This document shows positions 10,008 through 18,301 of a stretch of 64,000 nucleotides of DNA, piece after piece; the stretch's first letter is position 1, and every line of letters starts with the position of its first letter. Position numbers and translations under genes: made by a program. Under the pieces are notes generated by a model, which was not told the origin of the DNA, made no database searches, and was given only the letters and a program-made list of their open reading frames with translations. The DNA is from Lachnospiraceae bacterium (GTDB lineage: Bacteria; Bacillota; Clostridia; Lachnospirales; Lachnospiraceae), in assembly GCA_910574285.1 (NCBI GenBank), contig CAJTAL010000002.1:124001-188000 (forward strand). The letters are read 5' to 3'.

Positions 10008-10778
10008 ATGGCAATTACGATCAAGTCGGCGAGAGAAATAGAACTAATGAAAGAAGCCGGGCGTATATTGGAAATTGTCCATGAAGAATTAGGAAAAGCT
10101 CTGCATCCGGGGATGAGCACAAAGGATATAGACCGGTTGGGCGAGGAAGTGATTCGAAGTTATGGATGTACTCCTTCTTTCCTTAATTATAACGGGTATC
10201 CGGCGTCCATCTGTGTGTCCGTGAATGAGGAAGTTGTTCATGGGATACCGGATAAACGCCGGATCTTGAAAGAAGGGGATATTGTCAGTCTGGATGCAGG
10301 CGTAATTTATAAAGGTTATCATTCTGACGCCGCGAGAACACACGGCATCGGCAGGATCAGCAAAGAAGCAGAGGAACTGATCAGAGTTACAAGAGAATGT
10401 TTCTTTGAAGGTATAAAATACGCGAGAGAAGGCAATCATCTATTTGATATTTCAGCAGCAATTGACAGCCACGCCGCCAAATATGGATATGGTGTGGTTC
10501 GGGATCTGTGCGGGCATGGAATCGGCACCTCTCTGCATGAGCCGCCTCAGATACCGAATTACAGGGTGGACAGAAGAGGAGTGAAGCTGAAAGCCGGAAT
10601 GACGCTTGCCATCGAACCAATGATCAATATAGGGACGTGGGAAGTTAACTGGCTTGATGATGAATGGACAGTCGTGAGCCGGGATCACAGTCTTTCCGCA
10701 CATTATGAAAATACGGTATTGATTACGGACGGTGATCCGGTGCTTTTGACCTTGACAGACGACAGCGAAGAATATTGA
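10008..10778 (+). CDS. map: Methionine aminopeptidase, type I
   Basis: This metalloenzyme removes the initiator methionine from nascent proteins. The metal ligands D96, D107, H170, E203 and E234 are all present in the usual contexts (SLDAGVIYKGYHSDAAR, CGHGIG, AIEPMI, HYENTVLIT). The length of 256 residues is normal. It starts 4 bases after the adk stop, so the two are co-transcribed. Confidence 0.96.
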   Translation: MAITIKSAREIELMKEAGRILEIVHEELGKALHPGMSTKDIDRLGEEVIRSYGCTPSFLNYNGYPASICVSVNEEVVHGIPDKRRILKEGDIVSLDAGVIYKGYHSDAARTHGIGRISKEAEELIRVTRECFFEGIKYAREGNHLFDISAAIDSHAAKYGYGVVRDLCGHGIGTSLHEPPQIPNYRVDRRGVKLKAGMTLAIEPMINIGTWEVNWLDDEWTVVSRDHSLSAHYENTVLITDGDPVLLTLTDDSEEY

Positions 10779-10853
10779 AGCAGCCGGACGGAAAGGACCG
10801 GCCGGCGCATTTCATATGGTGATGAACTGGCCGGCAGAAAGAAGGATGCGGTT

Positions 10854-11093
10854 ATGGAATATGTGAGAGGGATGCTTGCAAGATCAAAAGCAGGTCACGA
10901 TACAGGGAATATTTATGTCATAATTGATGTTGACGACGCATATGTATATTTAGCGGATGGCAGCATTAGAACACTGGATCGTCTGAAGAAGAAGAAAAAG
11001 AAGCATGTCCAGGTTATATGCAGGGAATATGATGTCACCGCAGTTGACGATGCAGCAATTAGAAGAATAATTAAAGAAACATCTCGTCACTAA
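10854..11093 (+). CDS. KOW-domain RNA-binding protein (L14e/L6e-like)
   Basis: The 79-residue protein begins MEYVRGMLARSKAGHDTGN, followed by IYVIIDVDDAYVYLADGS and a lysine-rich stretch. This matches the small KOW-domain proteins that Clostridia encode between map and infA. Its exact role is not established; RNA binding is inferred from the domain. The last codons and stop lie inside the left arm of the repeat hairpin at 11080-11124. Confidence 0.85.
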   Translation: MEYVRGMLARSKAGHDTGNIYVIIDVDDAYVYLADGSIRTLDRLKKKKKKHVQVICREYDVTAVDDAAIRRIIKETSRH

Positions 11094-11162
11094 TCTCGAA
11101 AGGACCTCGAAAAGTGACGAGATGTGCATTCGCACTAGGCTCGTGGAAGACCTCGCCAAGTG
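11080..11162 (-). repeat. Intergenic structured repeat, two units, reverse orientation (KOW-infA gap)
   Basis: The first unit (11080-11124) is bounded by a perfect 12-bp stem, CATCTCGTCACT facing AGTGACGAGATG, and includes the stop codon of the upstream gene. The second unit (11133-11162) reads CTTGGCGAGGT..ACGAGCCTAG on the minus strand. Both are linked by GATGTGCATTCG, a spacer also found in the rpmJ-rpsM gap. Confidence 0.8.
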
Positions 11163-11185
11163 CTCATAGCAAGGAGGAATAATAG

Positions 11186-11404
11186 ATGTCAAAGGCTGAT
11201 GTAATTGAAATAGAAGGAACCGTAGTTGAGAAATTACCGAATGCGATGTTTCAGGTGGAGCTTGAGAACGGACACCAGGTGCTTGCTCATATCAGCGGTA
11301 AGCTTAGAATGAACTTTATCAAGATATTACCGGGAGATAAAGTGACGTTGGAATTATCGCCGTACGACCTGTCCAAGGGAAGGATTATCTGGAGAGATAA
11401 GTAA
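11186..11404 (+). CDS. infA: Translation initiation factor IF-1
   Basis: The 72-residue OB-fold protein ([40 protein letters not shown]) is classic IF-1. IF-1 occupies the ribosomal A site during initiation. AAGGAGG precedes the ATG. Normally rpmJ follows within about 100 bases; here it lies 5.2 kb away because of the insertion described below. Confidence 0.97.
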   Translation: MSKADVIEIEGTVVEKLPNAMFQVELENGHQVLAHISGKLRMNFIKILPGDKVTLELSPYDLSKGRIIWRDK

Positions 11405-11496
11405 GAGATTGCCAGAAAAATACGGATGTTTGTAAATGCCGGAAAAAAGGTAGAAATATATCATATATTGTGGTACACTGGTATTGGTTAATCAAT

Positions 11497-11546
11497 AGTA
11501 AGGATGCAAGAGAGCTATGCTCTCTTTGGTTCTTACTGTTTTTTTA
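11497..11546 (+). terminator. Intrinsic terminator after infA
   Basis: AAGAGAGC and GCTCTCTT form a tight stem around TAT, and outer arms AGTAAG and CTTACT extend it. GTTTTTTT follows at once. It sits between infA and the inserted module, so it should end or reduce transcription from the main ribosomal operon here. It could also act as an attenuator for the module. Confidence 0.8.
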
Positions 11547-11592
11547 TGCAAAATTATATTTGATTCAAAGGTTGGGGAAAGAGAGGATAACG

Positions 11593-14500
11593 ATGAATTC
11601 AGACCTTAGACTGATTCGGCTCTGTAGAAAGACAAATGGGGAGGGGATTCAGAAGAATAATTATTCACAGCAATATTTATCGACAGATTATTTTGATGTA
11701 CTTCATTGTGTTAAGAAAGATATCTGGGATGATTTTAATTCTATCATGGGAATTGGAGAAAACGGGGAGCAGAATCTGAGTGAAATAGCAATTCAGAGCT
11801 ATACCTTGTTTTGTGACGGGGAGACGGTTAATAAATATAGGAACTCAAGATGTTATGGAGATCCGTTTGATGATCAGGCGGGAAAAGATGCTCCTTTTTT
11901 AAGTATTATACAGGTACATATTACCCCGGAAATTATAGCCAGGCTGGAGTCGGCACATTCAGAGAATGCTTATGGCTTCCTGGCAGATATTGAGCAGGAT
12001 ATTCACGAAATCCTAGAGGATTTTCTGACAGGATATCTTTATCCTGTTTGCTATAAAATCTATAGACTGCTGTCAACGGGAGATTTTGCAGTAGTTATCA
12101 GGAGTAAGATGCCTGAGGTATCATACGAAATAGCGACAGCTCTGCGCAGACGCTATGTTTGTACGGATGATGAGAATGCGCAGAAGATTGTGTTATACAA
12201 GACTTATACATTGCTGACAATAGCTCATAATGTTATTAACACGAGGGAGAATGAAGAATATGACAACCATTCAAAAGGGAATCGCTTTGTGATTCGCTGC
12301 TGTTTTTCTAATAAGTATTGGAGTGAGAAAGAGAAAGTTGATAACTTTTGGAAAAATAAAGACGGATACTCGGATATCCAATTATATTATTTGAATGGAA
12401 GATATGATTTTACGATATATTTGACAGAAGAAGAGTTTAGAATTGTCTTTCCGTTTATTGTTTTGTATAAAAATATTAATACTGGAAACAATATATATGA
12501 TAGTGTCGATGCAGGAGAGATCGGTCAGGCAAATGCTGTACAATATTTGGTTTATTTGATGAAGCATGAATATCTGTCTTATATTAACGAGCGTTATCTC
12601 CTGGATGATATGAAAATTCGGGTTAAAAGTAAGGATGAGAGCAGGTTCCCAAAAGTAAAAAATCAAGAATATGTTGCACGGCGTAATAATGAAAAGTACG
12701 AATATGTTCAAAAAATATACAAGAAAATGGCAGATAGAATCTGCGAAATGCGTACAAACCGGAAGAAATTAATCCATTATATGGAATTACTTCATAAGTT
12801 GATTTTTCTTTGTCAGACAATCAATAATTTATCAGATACCAGGATCAGTGTTTCGGTACTGTTAGAACAGATAGAAACGTTATTTGATTCAATGGGAAGT
12901 TACTTTGATTACATAGACTATAAAGAAGACGATGGATTTGTAATTTTGCGTTTAGTGGAAGAATACTTACGGGAATCGGTGGATGCGTTAGATGCGTTTT
13001 CACGTTATATTAGAAATAATAATCTACAAACGCTGCAGGCTCCGAATTATAATATAGAATCTAATACCAGTATGGAAAAGCTCTTAATTGCATTTAGTGA
13101 ATATGCTTTTACGATTATTGAAGATTATATATACTGTAATACAACATGTTTCAAAAGAGGAGATTTGCCGACAAAAGAATATATTCCTGTTGTGGTACCG
13201 AACTTAGGAAAAAGACAGGTTTCTGTCGAGGTCATGTTTCCGGAGTGGAATATATATAGAAATCAGGATTTTATAAACCATGTCCGGAAATATTTGTTGA
13301 TTGTAACATGTCCTACAGTGAAAGAACTGGGAAATGTCCCGATTATTGCGGCCTCTCTTTTACATGAGATTGCCCACCAATTTCGATATGAAAGCCGTGA
13401 AGACAGAAACAGCTTAATATTGAGATATGTTTTGTTGGATTTTTTTGAATTGATTTCAGACAGAATAGTTCAAGAATTCGAAGTATTAAAAAGTAATCAT
13501 AAACTGGGGAAAAGAATTATGTATATTTTCCGAAAAGCTCTTTTAGAAGCTTTTATGGAAATATGGCTTACGGAAGTACGTAAATGGGAAGATAAAATTG
13601 AAGATATTAATTTGATAAATTCCGGGAAAAAGGCATCATTTGCATATTATGAGGAATGTATCTGGAATAGTATGAACTATTTCCTGGAAAGTTGGGAGGA
13701 TACAGTAAATGTATTAGTCCATGTTAATCAATTTGTACGAGATATTTTACAATACGTATCAATTGAAGATGATAATATAGTAAAAAAACTGAAAGAGATT
13801 GAGAATGCGCTTAATAAGATTCAGAATGAGGAGCTCTTCTTTGAAGAATGGAAAAGAGAAATTGAGAGAATCAAGAATAGTTCTATCATACTTTATATAA
13901 AGGGTGGGGAAAGATTTGTAAAAGATGTTTCACAGTGGCGTGAGATGTGGGATAAAGTGATTGAAGAGCCGCAGATGTTATGGGATAAGCTGGTGAGTGA
14001 AAACTATTTTGACATGTTTTTAGAAAAAGATAAGATAAAGTTGTTGGAAATGCGAGATGCTTTGCTCAGATTATGCCAGTGGCACAGTCGTTTAGGGCGA
14101 ACGGAATACGAGCAAATGATGCGTATAAAGATAAGAAAGAAATATGCGAAGACAGTATATTTAAAAATATGCGAAGAGTGGAAGGATTATAGTGATGATA
14201 TAAAACGAAATTTTCCGGAAAGTATGGCAAAACAGCAAATTTTGAATGAGGCTGGAAGATATTTTGGAGTTGATTACTTCCAGGAAAATAACGAGAACAG
14301 ATTTGCCGGTATTCTTAAAAACGGGATAGGAAAAGCCGGAAATGATGCATTGGACAGGATAAGAGAGGATATAGAATATTACCGCGAAGAAACAGCGGAT
14401 ATGTTTATGTGCGGCAGGATGTCGTTAGACGCTTTGGGATATATCAGCTTGATTGCCAAAGAAGTTATCGTTGACGAAGAGGTGCCTGTGTACAATTTGC

Positions 14501-15153
14501 GGAGAATTATTCGAATTGTTGCGGTTATGTGGTGTGATATAGATAGTAAAGATTTTGATGTTTTTTTTAGATCTTATCAAGTACGGTGTACAGAATTATT
14601 TTTAAAAATTGTAAAATATATAAATGTTATTTTATCATGCAATGGGTTGGATGAATGGAAGGCTTCAGTTTATGGGTGGGGCGAAGATCATTCTTATGAC
14701 TCAGTCCATAATTTTTCAAAACAAATTAGGGAATGCTATCATTATATTTACTCTGAAATATATAAAAAGAATGATATGGAGAATGAGTTTATACATCCTG
14801 CCACTATGTTGAAAATTCTGTATAATATGGTTTGTTACGGTGAAGAAACGTTGCTCAGGTCGTTTGGTGACATTGGTGCAAATGATAGCAGTGTATATGC
14901 TCTAAAAGAAGATTATATAAAAGGGCGGGATTATATGCGCCAGTTTAAGCGGATAGAAAGAGAAGATGATATGAAAGTACTGGATAAAAGACTTGAGCGG
15001 ATTGCAGGAATCGTGAATGAACCATGGCAGGAATTCCAACAGAATTCTAAAACGGAAGTGAATAAGGAGATTATTGGTTTTGTGATTGATATGTATTATA
15101 GAAATAAGCGAAGAAACGCACGAGACAAAAGGGAGGAAGATTGTGGAAAGTAG
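11593..15153 (+). CDS. Large protein of unknown function with HExxH zinc-peptidase-like motif
   Basis: I do not recognise a named family. The product is 1186 residues from ATG 11593, which follows GAGAGG; an earlier in-frame start at 11470 would read through the terminator hairpin. The N-terminal third has two similar strand-loop blocks (LSTGDFAVVIRSKMPEV and LNGRYDFTIYLTEEEF). Residues 591-595 are HEIAH within AASLLHEIAHQFRYESRED, a zinc-metallopeptidase motif. EETAD at residues 932-936 resembles the third-ligand motif of gluzincins but is unusually far away, so an inserted helical region is likely. The middle and C-terminal parts look helical. It is AT-rich compared with its neighbours, and overlaps the FRG-domain gene by 11 bases, so the two probably work together. 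A defence role is possible but unproven. Confidence 0.75.
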   Translation: MNSDLRLIRLCRKTNGEGIQKNNYSQQYLSTDYFDVLHCVKKDIWDDFNSIMGIGENGEQNLSEIAIQSYTLFCDGETVNKYRNSRCYGDPFDDQAGKDAPFLSIIQVHITPEIIARLESAHSENAYGFLADIEQDIHEILEDFLTGYLYPVCYKIYRLLSTGDFAVVIRSKMPEVSYEIATALRRRYVCTDDENAQKIVLYKTYTLLTIAHNVINTRENEEYDNHSKGNRFVIRCCFSNKYWSEKEKVDNFWKNKDGYSDIQLYYLNGRYDFTIYLTEEEFRIVFPFIVLYKNINTGNNIYDSVDAGEIGQANAVQYLVYLMKHEYLSYINERYLLDDMKIRVKSKDESRFPKVKNQEYVARRNNEKYEYVQKIYKKMADRICEMRTNRKKLIHYMELLHKLIFLCQTINNLSDTRISVSVLLEQIETLFDSMGSYFDYIDYKEDDGFVILRLVEEYLRESVDALDAFSRYIRNNNLQTLQAPNYNIESNTSMEKLLIAFSEYAFTIIEDYIYCNTTCFKRGDLPTKEYIPVVVPNLGKRQVSVEVMFPEWNIYRNQDFINHVRKYLLIVTCPTVKELGNVPIIAASLLHEIAHQFRYESREDRNSLILRYVLLDFFELISDRIVQEFEVLKSNHKLGKRIMYIFRKALLEAFMEIWLTEVRKWEDKIEDINLINSGKKASFAYYEECIWNSMNYFLESWEDTVNVLVHVNQFVRDILQYVSIEDDNIVKKLKEIENALNKIQNEELFFEEWKREIERIKNSSIILYIKGGERFVKDVSQWREMWDKVIEEPQMLWDKLVSENYFDMFLEKDKIKLLEMRDALLRLCQWHSRLGRTEYEQMMRIKIRKKYAKTVYLKICEEWKDYSDDIKRNFPESMAKQQILNEAGRYFGVDYFQENNENRFAGILKNGIGKAGNDALDRIREDIEYYREETADMFMCGRMSLDALGYISLIAKEVIVDEEVPVYNLRRIIRIVAVMWCDIDSKDFDVFFRSYQVRCTELFLKIVKYINVILSCNGLDEWKASVYGWGEDHSYDSVHNFSKQIRECYHYIYSEIYKKNDMENEFIHPATMLKILYNMVCYGEETLLRSFGDIGANDSSVYALKEDYIKGRDYMRQFKRIEREDDMKVLDKRLERIAGIVNEPWQEFQQNSKTEVNKEIIGFVIDMYYRNKRRNARDKREEDCGK

Positions 15154-16210
15154 GGTGATAGAGAGTCTGGGAGAATATATGGAAGTTATTTCCCAAATAG
15201 CAGGAAAAGGAGAAAATGAATACAAGGATAGCCCTAAGGTGCTTTGGTTTCGGGGGTTATCTCATGTAAACCATTCATTGCTGCCGTCTCTGTACAGGAG
15301 TGATATAAAAATAGAAGGAAATAGAAGTATCAGGGCATATTCCGCGATGCATTATGCTGAGGATATTCGGACTCAGCATTATAATGCAAAAAATTATCAT
15401 TTTTTTGTGAAAGAACCATCTTCAAGAGTCGAATGGCTGGAAGTAATGCAGCATCATGGTGTAAGAACCAGGGCGATGGACTGGTCGGAATCAGCGATCC
15501 ATTCATTGATGTTTGCATTGGAACCATTTTTTGATGATAGGAAATACAGAGATGAGGAACGGAGGAATACGGTACCTTGCGTATGGATCTTAGAACCGGG
15601 TATGCTGAATAAAAAGATATTTGAGTATTTGACAGATGATAAAATAATCAGTGCGATTTTTAGTGAGGTTGACTGGAAAACAAAAGATAAGATGGAGAGG
15701 ATGCTTAAAGCATATAAGAGTGATTCGGCGTATTTTGAATCACGGGGAACGCATCATATTGATTATATCGTTAATCTGAGCAGCATTAATGACGAGATTC
15801 TGCGTGATCGCATAAGGATTGAGAAGTTACTGGCGTCGGGAGAAGTGATACATCCTTATTATTATATGCTTGCCCGTATTTATTCAGATGGACTGATACT
15901 TGATGAATTAAGGCTGCCGCCTCTGGCGGTGGTACACCCATATCATTCTGAAAGGATAAAGGCTCAGAAGGGTGTTTTTACTATTTTTCCTTTTTATAAG
16001 AAAAGCGAGGAAGAATCTTTTAAGTATCTTGCAATTAACCAGGATGCGATGGAATACAACGAATTTGCGAAAAAATACTTACATAAAATAGTCATAAGGA
16101 ATCCACAGAAAATAGCATATGAATTAATGGCAGGCGGAATCAATGTCAGTTGGCTCTACCCTGAGATGCCGATTGTATCTAACGAAATCGAGTTCCATCG
16201 CATATATTGA
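15143..16210 (+). CDS. FRG-domain protein
   Basis: The 355-residue protein has the FRG signature near its start (LWFRGLSHVNHSLLPSLYR, with W35-F36-R37-G38) and the matching second block MQHHGVRTRAMDWSESAIHS followed by a small-residue helix. FRG domains are of unknown biochemical function and occur often in mobile or defence-type contexts. GTG 15143 is chosen because GGGAGGA lies 6 bases upstream; the longer ORF from 15086 lacks a binding site. It overlaps the preceding metallopeptidase-like gene, indicating a two-gene operon. Confidence 0.82.
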   Translation: MESRVIESLGEYMEVISQIAGKGENEYKDSPKVLWFRGLSHVNHSLLPSLYRSDIKIEGNRSIRAYSAMHYAEDIRTQHYNAKNYHFFVKEPSSRVEWLEVMQHHGVRTRAMDWSESAIHSLMFALEPFFDDRKYRDEERRNTVPCVWILEPGMLNKKIFEYLTDDKIISAIFSEVDWKTKDKMERMLKAYKSDSAYFESRGTHHIDYIVNLSSINDEILRDRIRIEKLLASGEVIHPYYYMLARIYSDGLILDELRLPPLAVVHPYHSERIKAQKGVFTIFPFYKKSEEESFKYLAINQDAMEYNEFAKKYLHKIVIRNPQKIAYELMAGGINVSWLYPEMPIVSNEIEFHRIY

Positions 16211-16218
16211 ATAAGAGG

Positions 16219-16248
16219 TTGTTTTTTGAGTCGGATATGTTATATAAT
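16219..16248 (+). promoter_or_regulatory. Putative promoter of the 62-residue ORF
   Basis: TTGTTT at 16219-16224 and TATAAT at 16243-16248 are separated by 18 bases. It lies just after the FRG gene and 38 bases before the next small gene. The match is good for sigma-A but unproven. Confidence 0.5.
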
Positions 16249-16285
16249 AACGCTATATACAGTTTTTTAGAAAGGAGGGGCAGAG

Positions 16286-16474
16286 ATGATTTGTAATAAA
16301 CGCATAATTGATACCTTTGATAAGGAAAATAAGAGGAAAGTGATAAAAATGCCGACAGAACGGGTTGAATATTATTCTGACAGCGCTGGTTTTGGGTATG
16401 GCCTGGGTGAGCTGCAGATGAATAAAGAGTTGTTTTCCGTTAAACCTAAAATGGAAAATGCCAGGAAATACTAA
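16286..16474 (+). CDS. Small hypothetical protein
   Basis: The 62-residue ORF follows a strong ribosome-binding site (AAAGGAGGGG, spacing about 6) and a plausible promoter, so it is probably translated. I recognise no domain. The N-terminal half is lysine-rich and the C-terminal half has FGYGLGELQMNKELF. It lies between the FRG gene and the new rpmJ promoter and may belong to the inserted module. Confidence 0.55.
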   Translation: MICNKRIIDTFDKENKRKVIKMPTERVEYYSDSAGFGYGLGELQMNKELFSVKPKMENARKY

Positions 16475-16483
16475 AATTCTCTA

Positions 16484-16513
16484 TTGACTTTGCTTGACGG
16501 TTGGTGATATAAT
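16484..16513 (+). promoter_or_regulatory. Strong promoter for rpmJ-rplQ
   Basis: TTGACT at 16484-16489 and TATAAT at 16508-16513 are 18 bases apart, and a TG at 16505-16506 makes an extended -10 element. It is the best sigma-A-type promoter in the first 20 kb. It would restore transcription of the alpha-operon genes that are cut off from the main operon by the insertion and the terminator at 11497. Confidence 0.8.
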
Positions 16514-16636
16514 ATATAAGCGCGTTTTCCAGGTATTTTGTGCAAAAAAACGCTGATCAACCGCGGCAGGAGGCGTAAAACGGGAATTTGCGCAGTGCAG
16601 ACAAAGGCAAAGCAATGGATGAAAGGAGGATCTCAC

Positions 16637-16750
16637 ATGAAGGTTAGATCATCAGTAAAACCAATTTGCGAAAAATGCAAAGTAATTAAAAGAAAAGGAA
16701 GCGTTCGCATTATCTGCGAAAACCCGAAGCATAAACAGCGTCAGGGGTAG
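16637..16750 (+). CDS. rpmJ: 50S ribosomal protein L36
   Basis: The 37-residue protein [20 protein letters not shown] carries the C-C-C-H zinc site of L36 (CEKC, then ICENPKH). ATG 16637 follows GAAAGGAGG. An upstream in-frame ATG at 16538 would add 33 unrelated residues and is rejected. It is the first gene of the downstream half of the split operon. Confidence 0.96.
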   Translation: MKVRSSVKPICEKCKVIKRKGSVRIICENPKHKQRQG

Positions 16751-16892
16751 TAATTGGATTTAGGCGGCTGATAGCCGACACACCCGGCGGTGTGTAGACT
16801 ATTTAATATACAAGGAGCACCTGTAGCCGGTGGATATCCTTCGTATATTGCTTCTAATGCCGGCCCGTCATTACCGTAGCTGGAGAGATAGC
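16751..16892 (+). other. rpmJ-rpsM gap: small hairpins, no gene seen
   Basis: Besides the repeat at 16896-16972, this 336-base gap holds two compact hairpins: GGCTGATAGCC near 16775 and CACACC..GGTGTG near 16778-16795. A further hairpin GGCATG..CATGCC lies near 16996-17020. I find no ORF with a ribosome-binding site. Confidence 0.5.
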
Positions 16893-16895
16893 GCA

Positions 16896-16972
16896 GCACT
16901 GAATCTGTGAGAGATCTCATTAAGTGCAGCGATGTGCATTCGCACCAGGTTCGTGAAGGATCTTGCCAAGTG
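16896..16972 (-). repeat. Intergenic structured repeat, two units, reverse orientation (rpmJ-rpsM gap)
   Basis: Two units lie at 16896-16927 and 16943-16972, linked by GATGTGCATTCG, the same spacer as in the KOW-infA gap. On the minus strand the second reads CTTGGCAAGATC..ACGAACCTGG, a diverged copy with matching changes in both arms. It is followed by CTCATGGCA, as in the other reverse-orientation copies. Confidence 0.75.
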
Positions 16973-17086
16973 CTCATGGCACGGTGGCCGGAAAGGGCAT
17001 GGATACCGAAACATGCCTGGACGAAAGTCCCTATTAAAGACAGTATGTAGACAACAAAATTTTAAAGAAAATTGGAGGAAATTCAC

Positions 17087-17455
17087 ATGGCTCGTATTGC
17101 AGGTGTAGATTTACCAAGAGACAAACGTGTTGAGATCGGCCTGACTTATATCTATGGAATCGGCAGACCGAGTGCAACCCGCATTTTATCAGAGGCAGGA
17201 GTAGATCCTGACATTCGCTGCAGGGATCTTACGGATGAAGATGTAAAGAAGATCAGTGCGGTAATTGATGAGACACAGATGGTAGAAGGTGATCTCCGCA
17301 GAGAGATTGCACTGAACATCAAGAGATTACAGGAGATCGGATGTTATAGAGGGATCCGTCACAGAAAAGGACTTCCGGTTCGTGGTCAGAAGACAAAGAC
17401 GAATGCAAGAACCAGAAAAGGTCCGAAGAGAACTGTTGCGAATAAGAAGAAATAA
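17087..17455 (+). CDS. rpsM: 30S ribosomal protein S13
   Basis: The 122-residue protein [20 protein letters not shown] contains the helix-two-turn-helix region and the C-terminal [20 protein letters not shown] tail that reaches the P-site tRNA. ATG 17087 is preceded by TTGGAGG; the upstream ATG at 17072 overlaps that site. Its stop lies inside the next repeat hairpin. Confidence 0.97.
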   Translation: MARIAGVDLPRDKRVEIGLTYIYGIGRPSATRILSEAGVDPDIRCRDLTDEDVKKISAVIDETQMVEGDLRREIALNIKRLQEIGCYRGIRHRKGLPVRGQKTKTNARTRKGPKRTVANKKK

Positions 17456-17529
17456 CTTAGCGAGAGCAAGCCGTCAGGCGCAGATTGAGGTTAGTTATTT
17501 CTTTGTTCTTTGAACACAGCGAGAAGAAC
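17450..17529 (+). repeat. Intergenic structured repeat (rpsM-rpsK gap)
   Basis: Hairpin 1 (17450-17500) pairs AAATAACTTAG with GTTAGTTATTT and includes the rpsM stop codon. Hairpin 2 (17505-17529) pairs GTTCTT with AAGAAC. The inner loop (CGAGAGCAAGCCG) is a third subtype. The same two-hairpin plan recurs in other gaps. Confidence 0.7.
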
Positions 17530-17611
17530 TTCGTACTTCATTAAAGAACTAAGTAAAGTAGTATAAAATTAATACAATAACAAAAAAAGGAAAGCGTAGG
17601 TTAGTTTTATT

Positions 17612-18007
17612 ATGGCAAAGAAAGTTACAAAGAAAGTGACAAAAAAGCGTGTCAAGAAAAACGTTGAACGCGGACAAGCACATATCCAGTCATCTTTTAA
17701 TAATACAATCGTAACATTAACAGATGCACAGGGTAATGCTCTTTCTTGGGCAAGTGCAGGTGGTCTGGGATTTAGAGGTTCAAGGAAATCTACTCCTTAT
17801 GCAGCACAGATGGCGGCTGAGACAGCGGCTAAAGCGGCATTGGTACATGGTTTAAAATCAGTTGACGTTATGGTAAAAGGTCCTGGTTCAGGCAGAGAGG
17901 CAGCAATCCGTGCTCTTCAGGCATGCGGAATCGATGTAACAAGCATTAAAGATGTTACGCCGGTACCACACAATGGCTGCCGTCCGCCAAAACGCAGAAG
18001 AGTGTGA
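17612..18007 (+). CDS. rpsK: 30S ribosomal protein S11
   Basis: The 131-residue protein has [20 protein letters not shown] and ends [15 protein letters not shown], the S11 signature. S11 forms part of the platform near the E site. The upstream sequence AAAGGAAAGCG lies about 15 bases from the ATG, a weaker site than those of its neighbours. Confidence 0.96.
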   Translation: MAKKVTKKVTKKRVKKNVERGQAHIQSSFNNTIVTLTDAQGNALSWASAGGLGFRGSRKSTPYAAQMAAETAAKAALVHGLKSVDVMVKGPGSGREAAIRALQACGIDVTSIKDVTPVPHNGCRPPKRRRV

Positions 18008-18010
18008 TAT

Positions 18011-18240
18011 AAAAATCTTAGCGAGGTATTACACGAGCTTAGATTTTTAATCGTTCTTCGGACGAAGGACGAAGAACAACAATAGAAGGAAATCTTAGCG
18101 AGGTATTACACGAGCTTAGATTTTTAATCGTTCTTCGGACGAAGGACGAAGAACAACAATAGAAAGAAATCTTAGCGAGATATTTACGAGCTTAGATTTT
18201 TAATCGTTCTTCGGGCATAGCGCGAAGAATATCTATGATA
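18011..18240 (+). repeat. Three tandem 77-bp structured repeats (rpsK-rpsD gap)
   Basis: Three copies begin at AAATCTTAG 18013, 18090 and 18167, exactly 77 bases apart. Each has hairpin 1 (AAATCTTAG facing CTTAGATTT around GCGAGGTATTACACGAG) and hairpin 2 (GTTCTTCG facing CGAAGAAC). The third copy has diverged (GAGATATTTACGAG, GGGCATAGCGCGAAGAA). The gap has no gene. Confidence 0.9.
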
Positions 18241-18301
18241 AACAGATACTCCGATAGTACGAAGAGTATCTGCCTAATAAATATAGGAGGAGTAGAATAA
18301 C

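Noticed and set aside
11470-11592. N-terminal extension of the HEIAH protein
   Set aside because: The extra 41 codons run through a terminator hairpin and lack a binding site. ATG 11593 has GAGAGG at the right place.
18011-18240. Regularly spaced repeats considered as a CRISPR array
   Set aside because: The whole 77-bp unit is repeated, not just a short direct repeat with unique spacers, and no cas genes are present. It is a tandem copy of the operon repeat.
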